Below are positions 42,011 through 49,651 of a stretch of DNA of 50,289 nt, in pieces. Source of the DNA: CAZSAT01 sp964604675 (lineage in GTDB: Bacteria > Myxococcota_A > UBA796 > CAJQPC01). The stretch's first letter is position 1, and each line of letters starts with the position of its first letter. A program made the translations under genes and the position numbers. The stretch spans positions 1-50,289 of the forward strand of contig CAZSAT010000045.1 of assembly GCA_964604675.1 (NCBI GenBank), in the 5' to 3' direction. The notes under the pieces are model-generated. The model searched no databases and had not been told where the DNA came from. It worked only from the letters and a program-made list of their open reading frames with translations.

Positions 42011-43000
42011 TCAGCGCATCCCGTGCGCGGAGAACCACTCGAGCGCCGCCTGGATGCCTTCCTCGAGCGGCCGCGTGGTGTAGCCGAGCTCCCGACGTGC
42101 CTTGTCCGAGCTGAACCGGAACCGGGGCTCGTAGCCCCAGGCGATGGTGTTCGAGTTCACCAGCGGCTCCCGGCCGGTGAGCGCCTGCTGGGCGTCGCCG
42201 AACCAACCCGCGAAGTTGGCCAGCCAACGCGGAACCAGCGCGGTGATGGGCTTGGAGCCGGCCACCGCGGCGATGCGCTGGAACACCTCGCCGTAGCTCA
42301 GGTTCTCGCCGCCGAGGATGTAGCGCTCCCCGGTCTTGCCGCGTTCGGCAGCCAGGATCATGCCGGCGGCCACGTCGCGCACATCGACGAAGCAGTTGCT
42401 GCCTCCGGAGGCGCCCGGCACCGCCCGGCGCTCGACCTCGAGCAGGAGCTTGCCGCTGGACGGCCGGATGTCGAGCGGACCGAACATGTAGCCGGGGTTC
42501 ACCACCACCGCGTCCAGCCCGTCGGCCACCTCGGCCATCACGGCCAGCTCGGCGTCGCGCTTCGTGGTGCTGTAGCCGTCGGCGAGGCCGTACACGTCGA
42601 AGTTCCAGGCGTTCTTCTCGTTGGCCGGCGACGCGTCGTCGTTCATGCCCACGGCCACCGTGGAGCTGCAGTGCACGAGCCGGTCCACCCCGGCCGCACG
42701 GCACGCGGCGATCACCCGCTCGGTGCCGCGCACGTTGGCATCGACCACCCAGTCCGGCGCGGTCTTCTGGATGCTGACGGCGGCCGCGCAGTGGAACACC
42801 ACCTCGGTGTCCTGGAAGGCTCGCTCGAGCGACGCTTGATCGCCCAGGGTGGCCTCGTGCCAGTCGAAGCCCCAGGCGTCCAGGTGCGCCGTCCTGCTGG
42901 TCGAGCGCTTCGTGCAGCGCACGCTGTGCCCGGCCTCCATCAAGGCGACCGCGAGGTTGCCTCCGACCAGTCCGGTCGCCCCGGTGACGAGTGTGTTCAT
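42011..43000 (-). CDS. NAD(P)-dependent epimerase/reductase (extended SDR)
   Basis: 329 aa. The Rossmann loop TGATGLVGGNLA is at the N-terminus, followed by VVFHCAAAVS, VHCSSTVAVG and the YSTTKRDAE active site (YxxxK), then NPGYMFGPLDIRP. It looks like the dihydroflavonol-reductase / hopanoid-associated sugar epimerase (HpnA-like) branch of extended SDRs. The substrate is unknown. ATG 43000 is chosen because the Rossmann fold starts immediately and GGAGG lies just upstream, although only about two bases away. Its stop codon directly adjoins the stop of the convergent MopE-repeat gene, and it is divergent from the CHAT-like gene with 32 bases between starts. Confidence 0.82.
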   Translation of the reverse strand: MNTLVTGATGLVGGNLAVALMEAGHSVRCTKRSTSRTAHLDAWGFDWHEATLGDQASLERAFQDTEVVFHCAAAVSIQKTAPDWVVDANVRGTERVIAACRAAGVDRLVHCSSTVAVGMNDDASPANEKNAWNFDVYGLADGYSTTKRDAELAVMAEVADGLDAVVVNPGYMFGPLDIRPSSGKLLLEVERRAVPGASGGSNCFVDVRDVAAGMILAAERGKTGERYILGGENLSYGEVFQRIAAVAGSKPITALVPRWLANFAGWFGDAQQALTGREPLVNSNTIAWGYEPRFRFSSDKARRELGYTTRPLEEGIQAALEWFSAHGMR

Positions 43001-43032
43001 GTCCTCCGCTAACGGTGTGCCACCATGCACAC

Positions 43033-44625
43033 ATGCCGATTCCGGTCCCGCTCACGGTCACCACGGAGCCAGACGGCAGCTGGACCGTGGTCGTGCCTCG
43101 CCCGCCCAACGAACCGGCGCGCGCGTGCATCCCGGCCGGTCGGGTCCGGTCGTTCCAGGACACCGCCCGGTCCGCCTTCTCCGAGGGGCGCAGCCAGGAC
43201 GTGGTGCAAGCGCTCCAGGCCACCATGGAGCTGGCGGCCGAGCCCTGGCGGGAGCTGGCGAGCACCCTCCGGGCGGTGGTGCGCAACAACCACCTGGCGA
43301 TCCTTTGCATCCAGGCCAGCGGGAGCGCGGCAGAGGTGCCCTGGGAGCTGCTGACCGACAGCCCACGGAAGCTGCCGCTGGAGGTTCGCGGCGACGCGGT
43401 GGTGGTGAGGCTGGAGCCCAACGGCACCCAACCGCTGGACCGGGCGGCCCGTCGGCTCCGCATCCGACACCCGCCGCTCCCTGCTGGTGACAAGGCCTAC
43501 GACGCCCCCTTGCTTCGCGCCTGCGCCGACGCCGGCGTGCCAGGCCCCCGCACGATGCGGCTCGGCGAGACACCCGCCGACGAGGCGCTGGTCCTGCTGT
43601 TGCTCGACGGGCTCCCCCAGGAGGTGCTCTGGCAACGGGTGGTGGACCACACGCGGCTCGCCGTGGTGCGCGAGGGCGGGCCCGAGGCGCTCTGCCGTCA
43701 GGGAGTCGCCGTCGCCACGGGCCCCACCCGCTCCTTCCCGGCGCTGTTGGAGGTCGCGTTCCTCGAGACCCTCGTGGCCACGCTCGCCAACGGCGCCCCG
43801 CTGCTCGGGGCCCTCGCAGCGGCCCGGCGGTCCATCCGCAAGCAGAACGGGCCCTGGTGGTCCTGGCGCATCGCGGTGGGCGGGATGCGCCCGGCGGTCG
43901 CGGGCCCGTTGGTCATCGGTCAGTGGCTCCCTCGGGACTGGCCGCAGCCCGGCTCGGACGTCGTCGAGATCCTGCGCATCGCCCGCGACGAGGGGGAGGC
44001 TGTCGGGTACGTCGGGGTGGAGCAGGTGCTCACCGGCTTCGAGCAGGCCGAGCTGCGCTTCGGGGAGCGCGCCAAGCACCTGCGGGGCCTGGTGGGGGGC
44101 TGCGGAGGCGACGCCTGGGGCGTGCTCTCCACCCTGCACGCGTCGAGCCACGCGCCGGACTTCTCGGGCACACCGCGGCTGCGCTTCCTCGCCAGCGAGC
44201 TCAAGCCGGGCTTCAGCGCGGAAGAGCTCGCCACGGCGCTCCTGGCGGAGCCTGCGCTGGCCGATCTGCTGGGCCACGGCCCCCCAGCCCCGTCCGGCGT
44301 GGATGCCCGCCTGCCCCGCCTGCTCGAGGTCCTGGGGGGGCCCGAGGACGGACGCGTGCTCGAGCCACAGGCGGGCGAGGTCGTGGGCCGCCACGGAAAG
44401 GGCGCGCGCGCGCAGCATGGGCTCTACGAGGGCTGCCGCCTGACCGACCGCGCGGTGTCCCGGGAGTCCCTGATCTGGGGCAAGGACGGCCGGGTGTTCC
44501 TCCGCAACGGTGGTCAGGTGCGTCGCGACAAGGTGTGGACCGCGCTCGCGCCGGGCGATGCCAGCCTTGCGGTGGGCGACCTGCTGAAGCTCAGTCCCGC
44601 CACCCGGCTCCGCGTGCTCGCGTAG
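43033..44625 (+). CDS. CHAT-like protein lacking catalytic residues, with C-terminal FHA-like domain
   Basis: 530 aa. The N-terminal part has the CHAT (caspase-like) hallmark VPWELLTD at 102-109 and, later, the characteristic end VAFLETLVATLANGAPLLGA followed by ALAAARRSIRK...WWSWRIAVGG. At the two positions where CHAT proteases have the His of H-x-x-G-H-G and the Cys of L-S-A-C-x-S/T-G, this protein reads VLLLLDGLPQ and LAVVREGG, so both catalytic residues appear to be missing. The C-terminus (about 440-530) resembles an FHA phosphothreonine-binding domain: GRH at 452-454, VSRES at 475-479 (the usual SRxH histidine replaced by Ser), DGRVFLRNGG and GDLLKL. No signal peptide, so cytoplasmic. 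Probably a regulatory or scaffold protein. Alignment is by eye. Confidence 0.55.
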   Translation: MPIPVPLTVTTEPDGSWTVVVPRPPNEPARACIPAGRVRSFQDTARSAFSEGRSQDVVQALQATMELAAEPWRELASTLRAVVRNNHLAILCIQASGSAAEVPWELLTDSPRKLPLEVRGDAVVVRLEPNGTQPLDRAARRLRIRHPPLPAGDKAYDAPLLRACADAGVPGPRTMRLGETPADEALVLLLLDGLPQEVLWQRVVDHTRLAVVREGGPEALCRQGVAVATGPTRSFPALLEVAFLETLVATLANGAPLLGALAAARRSIRKQNGPWWSWRIAVGGMRPAVAGPLVIGQWLPRDWPQPGSDVVEILRIARDEGEAVGYVGVEQVLTGFEQAELRFGERAKHLRGLVGGCGGDAWGVLSTLHASSHAPDFSGTPRLRFLASELKPGFSAEELATALLAEPALADLLGHGPPAPSGVDARLPRLLEVLGGPEDGRVLEPQAGEVVGRHGKGARAQHGLYEGCRLTDRAVSRESLIWGKDGRVFLRNGGQVRRDKVWTALAPGDASLAVGDLLKLSPATRLRVLA

Positions 44626-44631
44626 CCGAAG

Positions 44632-46041
44632 CTACCCACCGAGGCTGGGCACCTTCGTCGCGTAGCTGACCCACCCGCCGTCGGGCACCTGCACCCGCTG
44701 GAGCAGCGTGCCCTCCTCGTCCACCTCGTCGACCAGCCCGCTCATCGCCAGCACGAGCAGGCGGTGGCCGTCGGACAGGTGCACGGCGTTGCCGAGGTAG
44801 TCGGTGACCAGGCAGGCGTCGGTGGCGTAGGTCCAGGTCTGCCGCGCGGTCATCGCCTCGTCATCGAGGGTGTACTCGATGGCGGCCGAGCAGAAGTCGC
44901 TTCGCGTGCTGCCCGTGTCGAAGATGAGCACACCGTCGTCGGTCGGCACAGCGCTGTGGGGGTTGAACTCCAGCTGGCCGAGGTTGTCGGCGGGCTGGAA
45001 GTCACCCTTGGAGGCCGCGAGCGTCCAGTCGATCGTTCCCAGGTGGCGCGGGATCCGGTACACCGCGCGCAGGGAGCGGGACACCACATAGTAGGCGTCC
45101 TCGGACCGGTCGTACTCGAGGTGGTTCAGGTGAGCCCACATCGCGTCGTCGACGTTGCCGGACGGGTCCTGCACGTTGGCGTCCGGAACCAGCTCGTCGC
45201 TCGCGCGCCAGACCTCCGTGACCTCGCCGTCCGCGTCGACCTCCAGCAGGGTCTCGCCGAGCACGGTGAGGGTGCCGTCCGCCTCGACCTCGGTCTCCCA
45301 GCCGAAGGTGGCGTAGCGGCCGGTCTCGAGCTCGACGACGTCCATGTGCGCCCCCAGGACCTCGACCGTGGACGTGCCGGAGCCGTCGAGCTCGGTGCGC
45401 TGGATCGTGCCGTGCTGCTCCGCGTCGTTGGCGAAGTCGTTCGTGATCACCGCGCGCCCGTCGCGTGAAAGGCGGGCGCGGAGGTGGCCGCCATTCCTGT
45501 ACCAGACCACGTCGCCATCGCCGTCGAGGATCAGGATCCAGCCACCGCCCGACCAGGTGTGCACGGGGGCGATGAGGTAGCCGTCGACGTCCTCGTGGAA
45601 GGTCTCGATGTCGAGCGCCGGAAGGTCCGCTGGCAGCGAGCCCGTGCGGACGCTCCGCGGCTCGCTGCACCACGACGAGCCCTGGTGCTCCCGCACGATC
45701 TGAACGTCGTAGTCGGTGTCGGCCTTGAGCCCGAAGAGCATCGCCCGCATGCCCTCCTGCGGACCGGCCTCCGCATCGGCGTACCGGAGGGCCTCCCCGT
45801 CTGCGGCGAAGACGAGGTAGGTGTCGCCGGGGCTCTCGTCCGTCCAGACCGCCTCGACCACGGTCTCGACCGTTCCGGACACCCAGAGATCGATGGATCC
45901 GAAGGCGCTGTCGTCGACGGAACAGCCTGTTGCGGGAGCGAGCACCTGGGCCGGCTCGCTGACGGGTGCAGCGGTGTCCTGCTGGAAGGCGACGACCTCA
46001 TGGTTCGGATCGACGGCACAAGCGAACATCCACACGAGCAT
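44632..46041 (-). CDS. Arylsulfotransferase (ASST)-like lipoprotein
   Basis: 469 aa. After an Ig/fibronectin-like module (about 60-140) comes a propeller with ASST features: GWILILDGDGDVVWYRNGGH, MWAHLNHLEYDRSEDAYYVV then SRSLRAVYRIPRHLGTIDW, and LEFNPHSAVPTDDGVLIFDT. ASST enzymes move sulfate between phenols in the periplasm without PAPS through a histidine; the His in HLNHLEYD or FNPHSAV may serve here, but activity is unproven. ATG 46041 is chosen over a TTG at 46059 because GGAG lies five bases upstream. It gives the very short lipoprotein signal MLVWMFAC. An AT-rich promoter-like stretch lies at about 46050-46085. Convergent with the CHAT-like gene. Confidence 0.72.
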   Translation of the reverse strand: MLVWMFACAVDPNHEVVAFQQDTAAPVSEPAQVLAPATGCSVDDSAFGSIDLWVSGTVETVVEAVWTDESPGDTYLVFAADGEALRYADAEAGPQEGMRAMLFGLKADTDYDVQIVREHQGSSWCSEPRSVRTGSLPADLPALDIETFHEDVDGYLIAPVHTWSGGGWILILDGDGDVVWYRNGGHLRARLSRDGRAVITNDFANDAEQHGTIQRTELDGSGTSTVEVLGAHMDVVELETGRYATFGWETEVEADGTLTVLGETLLEVDADGEVTEVWRASDELVPDANVQDPSGNVDDAMWAHLNHLEYDRSEDAYYVVSRSLRAVYRIPRHLGTIDWTLAASKGDFQPADNLGQLEFNPHSAVPTDDGVLIFDTGSTRSDFCSAAIEYTLDDEAMTARQTWTYATDACLVTDYLGNAVHLSDGHRLLVLAMSGLVDEVDEEGTLLQRVQVPDGGWVSYATKVPSLGG

Positions 46042-46193
46042 CTGCACTCCAAAGTGCAAATACTCATATCATTGAAAAAGTCGGATCCCGGACCCGGAAC
46101 ACTCTCTTGACGCATCGATTGGCTCTGGGAGGCCATTCAGGTCCATCCCGTCGCGGGCAGTCAAGGATCCAGGCCCGTTCTCCAGCTCGAGGC

Positions 46194-47645
46194 TCAATCG
46201 AACAGCGATCCCACCGGACGGGGAATGTGGGCGAGGATGCCGCGGCGCCGGGTCTCGGTCCTGGGCAACACGTCGAAGCCGGGGTCCTGCCAGGCCACCA
46301 CCCGTGCGTCTCGACCGTCGTCGCCCGGTCGGAGCCACACGAAGCAGCGACGGCCCAGACGGCGTGTGCAGGCCACGTCCTCGTAGGCAGCGGACCACGT
46401 GCCGGGGTTCAGGATCTCCACCCCGTTCACGTCTTCGTGCCGCTCGTGGTGCGTGTGCCCCAGCACCACCCGCTTCACGCCGGCTGCCAGGGCGGCCTGC
46501 GGAACCCGGCGATCGATGTTCCGCTCGACCTCATCGACGTCGCTCCGCACCGTCCACGCATAGATCAGGTACGGCGGCAAGAGCGCGCAGAAGGCCAGCG
46601 CACCCCACCAGGGCGGGATGTCGATCAACCAATCCAGCGCCACGGACACGTGCAGCGCCGCCCAGACCGCCAGCGCCAGCAGGAGCGCGCGGTCGAGCCA
46701 GAGCTCCCGGGCGATCTTCCAGGGATTGAGCACCGCCGGGTGCACCGACAGGGCGAGGACCGTGCGCAGCACACCGGGTGTGCACCGCGCCCTCGAGGCC
46801 ATGTCGTCCACCCGCGCTTCCCGCTCGAGCGGACGCTTGAGCGCCGGCCGGAAGCCCTCGCGCAGGGTCGACGCCAGGGTGGTCACCGCGGTCCAGAGCC
46901 ACGTCCACCCCAGGAGCGGCTGAACCCGTGCGACCTCGCGCACGAAGAAGCGCAGGTACTCGGCCGCGGGCTTGATGAAGCTGGCTTCGACGTGGGGGTT
47001 GAAGAGCCCCATCCGGTTGAGCATCGTGCGCCCGGCCAGGTTGCCGAAGGGCAGCCGAACCCGCACGCGCTTGCCCACCCGGATCAGCGGCTCCACCGGG
47101 TTCATGCACAGGCAGTACGGGTCCATCTGGTTGCCGTGCATCACCAGGGTGTCTCCCCCGCTCACGGCGAGCACCTCGCAGAAGCGCAGCTCGCCCACGC
47201 GCTCGGTGAGCACCTCCTGCGCCATCGGCCAGTGCAGCTCCAGGTCGTGGTTGCCGATCACCACGACCACCTCGTGTCCAGCGGCCAGCCAGCCCTGGAG
47301 CGCATCGAACCACACCGGGTGATCCCGGACGATGCGGGCCATCTTCCAGGCGCTCTTTTCCTCCTCGGCGTCGAGCCCCCTCAGGCGCTCCAGCCAGGAG
47401 ATCGAGAAGGCGGCGGACTCCGGGAGGCCGCACACGCCGTCGAAGTCGAACACGTCGCCGTTCAAGATCAGCTCGGCGCCCTGGCCCACCTCCGCCTGGA
47501 GCGCCGCGAGCATCCGGGCGAAGGCTTCGTCGGAGAAGAGGTCGGTGTGCTTGAACCGCTTCCACAACGGGCGATCGGGGTCGGGTGCCTCCGCCTCGCA
47601 GAGGTGGAGATCGCCGAGCACGATGGTGTGCCGAGTCGCAGCCAT
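46194..47645 (-). CDS. Metallophosphoesterase with a transmembrane insertion
   Basis: 483 aa. Calcineurin-like motifs appear in order: GDLHL at 11-15, NGDVFDFD near 62, VIGNHD near 131, VMHGNQMD near 168 (an altered GH motif) and GHTHH at 396-400. The di-metal centre is thus complete. About 200 residues separate the fourth and fifth motifs and contain two or more strongly hydrophobic helices at roughly 318-365 (LLLALAVWAALHVSVALDWL and WWGALAFCALLPPYLIYAW), so the enzyme is membrane-bound by an internal insertion. Candidate substrates include lipid-linked or nucleotide phosphates (an LpxH-like role is possible but not shown). ATG 47645 is preceded by a TACGCT box seven bases away. Confidence 0.8.
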   Translation of the reverse strand: MAATRHTIVLGDLHLCEAEAPDPDRPLWKRFKHTDLFSDEAFARMLAALQAEVGQGAELILNGDVFDFDGVCGLPESAAFSISWLERLRGLDAEEEKSAWKMARIVRDHPVWFDALQGWLAAGHEVVVVIGNHDLELHWPMAQEVLTERVGELRFCEVLAVSGGDTLVMHGNQMDPYCLCMNPVEPLIRVGKRVRVRLPFGNLAGRTMLNRMGLFNPHVEASFIKPAAEYLRFFVREVARVQPLLGWTWLWTAVTTLASTLREGFRPALKRPLEREARVDDMASRARCTPGVLRTVLALSVHPAVLNPWKIARELWLDRALLLALAVWAALHVSVALDWLIDIPPWWGALAFCALLPPYLIYAWTVRSDVDEVERNIDRRVPQAALAAGVKRVVLGHTHHERHEDVNGVEILNPGTWSAAYEDVACTRRLGRRCFVWLRPGDDGRDARVVAWQDPGFDVLPRTETRRRGILAHIPRPVGSLFD

Positions 47646-47652
47646 GGACCGA

Positions 47653-47658
47653 AGCGTA
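47653..47658 (-). promoter_or_regulatory. Candidate -10 box (TACGCT) of the metallophosphoesterase gene
   Basis: TACGCT fits TAnnnT and ends seven bases before ATG 47645; no Shine-Dalgarno sequence is present, supporting a leaderless start. Confidence 0.4.
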
Positions 47659-47690
47659 TCCGGTGTGTCGCGAACCGCTTCGCGGCAGGA

Positions 47691-48194
47691 CTACGCGGAG
47701 AGCCGGCCCCGACCCCAGAAGCCGTGGGCGCCGGTGGGATCGCGCTCGACCCACGCGGTGTCGGTGTGCACGAGCACCTGCTGGGCCTTCCTCGGATCGC
47801 GGAGCATCATCGCTGCGCGACAGGCCGCCTCGAGGACCTGCTTCCTCCGAACCTCGGCGGTGGTGGTCTCGAGCTCGGCCAGGCCGACGCGGCTGCGCTC
47901 CATGGCGTCGCGGAGGCGGCGGCGGGCTTCACGGGCCGCGGCGCCACGGGCCTGCAGGCCCTCGGCCAGGCGCTGGGTCTCCCGCATCTCGTCCAGGCGC
48001 GCCCTGCGGTAGGCCGCCTCGGCCGCCTGCCGGCGGAACATCGCCTGGTGGAGCGCCGCCCGGGCATCGCCGAGGCGCGTCCAGTCGGCCTTGTCGACGC
48101 CGAGGAACTCCAGCACGGCCTGCACGGTGGGGTGCTCGCGCAGCCCCGCGCGAGGGCGGATCTCCAAGGCGACGATGTCTTGCCAGTCCGACAT
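47691..48194 (-). CDS. Hypothetical coiled-coil protein
   Basis: 167 aa, no family recognised. A long, Arg/Glu/Ala-rich helical stretch covers most of the chain (AALHQAMFRRQAAEAAYRRA, then LDEMRETQRLAEGLQARGAA and TTTAEVRRKQVLEAACRAAM), consistent with coiled coil. No signal or membrane segment. ATG 48194 has GGAG five bases upstream; longer frames to 48557 run through the opposite acidic ORF and are disregarded. It lies 45 bases upstream of the metallophosphoesterase gene on the same strand. Confidence 0.6.
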   Translation of the reverse strand: MSDWQDIVALEIRPRAGLREHPTVQAVLEFLGVDKADWTRLGDARAALHQAMFRRQAAEAAYRRARLDEMRETQRLAEGLQARGAAAREARRRLRDAMERSRVGLAELETTTAEVRRKQVLEAACRAAMMLRDPRKAQQVLVHTDTAWVERDPTGAHGFWGRGRLSA

Positions 48195-48404
48195 GCGATC
48201 TCCGAGCCCGGTGGAACGGCCACCGACCGTGTGCGCTTGAAGTGCAGGCCGCGTGCCACCCGGCAGAACGTGCGACTGCGCTCGATCGGGACGTTGAGGT
48301 CCCACCCCATCGGTGCCGATCGAGGCACCGATCCCCCGGTCAGACCGCGTCGAACGCGGGCCACCCACAACGGGACCGACGTCACGAACTGCCCCGCGAC
48401 CCTG

Positions 48405-48641
48405 ATGACGGTGAAGACCCTCGTGTTCCGCGACGAAGACGAGGATCCCCCGGAGGTCTCCGACGGGCCCGAGGAGGGCGACGACCCCGAGGAGGAAGAG
48501 GACGAGGAGGACCAGGATCGCCTGGGGGTGGACGAGAAGGATGACACCGCCATCCAAGGCGGCAACGGTTCCGACGACGACCTCACCGACCGGGACGAGG
48601 ACAGCGGGGACGAAGACCTCGGAGAGTGCCCCACGGAGTAG
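48405..48641 (+). CDS. Possible very acidic small protein
   Basis: 78 aa if real. 36 of 78 residues are Asp or Glu, concentrated in runs such as EEGDDPEEEEDEED and DEDSGDEDLGE, so it would be disordered and strongly anionic. It is not similar to a family I recognise. For: it stops eleven bases before a perfect 13-bp hairpin that separates it from the convergent GST gene. Against: no clear ribosome-binding site, and the opposite strand is also open. Acidic runs are easily generated by GAC/GAG-rich DNA. Confidence 0.35.
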   Translation: MTVKTLVFRDEDEDPPEVSDGPEEGDDPEEEEDEEDQDRLGVDEKDDTAIQGGNGSDDDLTDRDEDSGDEDLGECPTE

Positions 48642-48651
48642 CGGGACGGGC

Positions 48652-48683
48652 CGCCTCGATCAGGTAGCCGCCTGATCGAGGCG
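48652..48683. terminator. Perfect 13-bp inverted repeat between convergent genes
   Basis: CGCCTCGATCAGG (48652-48664) pairs exactly with CCTGATCGAGGCG (48671-48683) around a six-base loop. The right arm touches the GST stop codon at 48684 and the left arm lies eleven bases after the stop of the acidic ORF. It lacks a T-run on either side, so it may be a bidirectional, T-less terminator or mRNA-end stabiliser. Confidence 0.6.
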
Positions 48684-49283
48684 TCAGCCGCGCGCGGCCC
48701 AGTAGTCCGCGATCGCCGGCAGGGCGTCCACCGCAGCCACCAGCGCGCCCAGCTTGTCGAGGCCGTCGAAGGTGGACGCCGGCACGTGGTCGTAGATGCC
48801 GCCCAGGCAGCCCCGCAGGATGACGTAGAGCTTGAGGTCGACCACGTTCGGCGCCGCGCCGTCGACGAAGGGGCCTGCGATCTGCTCGTTCACCGTGGTG
48901 GCCCAGGTGCGCAGCCAGCCCGACGCGAACGCCTCGCGAGCCGCCCTGGCTTCTTCGTCGGACAGGTCCCGGGTCGACGGCACCTTGCCCCGCAGGTCCT
49001 CGACCGACTGCATGAGCGCGTCGTGGCGCGCAGCCGCTACCGGCTCGCTGGGGTGGAGACCGTGGCTCGCGCCCAGGTACCGCAAGATGGCGTTGGACTG
49101 GGGAATCCGCGTGCCGTCCACGTCGAGCACGGGCAAGGCGCCGAAGGGCAGGCTGGGCTTGAGGGCCGGCCAGTCGGAGCGCCCGACGCGCTCGTCGTGG
49201 AAGGCCACGCCCGCCAGGGTGAGCGCGAGCCGACACTCCAGGCCGCGGGAGCCGTCGAAGTCGAAGTAGGTCAGGGTGGTCAT
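48684..49283 (-). CDS. Glutathione S-transferase family protein
   Basis: 199 aa. The thioredoxin-like N-domain (TLTYFDFDGSRGLECRLALT) carries the family's LPFGALPVLDVDGTRIPQSNAILRYL segment, with the glutathione-binding P in LPV and QS pair. The C-terminal helical domain includes FVDGAAPNVVDLKLYVI with the N-capping aspartate. The residue pattern (Tyr near position 6) resembles sigma-type GSTs. Cytoplasmic. The start ATG at 49283 lies one base after the DoxX-like stop codon, placing it third in a tight operon with nitroreductase and DoxX, probably for xenobiotic or electrophile detoxification. Confidence 0.85.
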   Translation of the reverse strand: MTTLTYFDFDGSRGLECRLALTLAGVAFHDERVGRSDWPALKPSLPFGALPVLDVDGTRIPQSNAILRYLGASHGLHPSEPVAAARHDALMQSVEDLRGKVPSTRDLSDEEARAAREAFASGWLRTWATTVNEQIAGPFVDGAAPNVVDLKLYVILRGCLGGIYDHVPASTFDGLDKLGALVAAVDALPAIADYWAARG

Positions 49284-49284
49284 G

Positions 49285-49650
49285 TCAGATCCGGCGGTGT
49301 TCGGGGCGGAGCCCCCAGGAGAGCATCGAGAAGCCGAGGATGATGAGCGGTGGCAGCCAGGCATCGACGCCGTCCCCCACCGACAGGTGCGCGAAGGAGG
49401 CCCCGACGAGGTCGATCATGAAGCCGGCGTAGGCCCACTCCTTCAGTCGGCCGAAGCCCGGCGACAGGACCACCACGGTGCCGGCGATCTTGAAGAGGCC
49501 GATGATGGTGAAGGCGTAGACCGGGAAGCCGAGGTGGGCGGCCATGTCGGTCACCTCGACCGGCCCGAGCACGTCCATCACGCCGCCGAAGGCCATCACG
49601 AGGCAAATCAGCGCGGTGAAGATCCAGTAGGCCACGATCTGCTTGTTCAT
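49285..49650 (-). CDS. DoxX-like membrane protein
   Basis: 121 aa with four hydrophobic segments: VAYWIFTALICLVMAFGGVM, LGFPVYAFTIIGLFKIAGTV, EWAYAGFMIDLVGASFAHL and LPPLIILGFSMLSWGL. This is the DoxX-like (DUF4870/DoxX_2) pattern, including the GFPVY...G..K..G motif. The function is unknown; it often sits in oxidative-stress loci. ATG 49650 is chosen over the longer frame because GGGAGAG precedes it. It begins one base after the nitroreductase stop. Confidence 0.82.
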   Translation of the reverse strand: MNKQIVAYWIFTALICLVMAFGGVMDVLGPVEVTDMAAHLGFPVYAFTIIGLFKIAGTVVVLSPGFGRLKEWAYAGFMIDLVGASFAHLSVGDGVDAWLPPLIILGFSMLSWGLRPEHRRI

Positions 49651-49651
49651 C

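Noticed and set aside
45966..48641. An 891-codon plus-strand frame across ASST, phosphoesterase and coiled-coil genes
   Set aside because: Antisense to recognisable genes over most of its length. Only the last 78 codons, after the ATG at 48405, are considered a possible gene.
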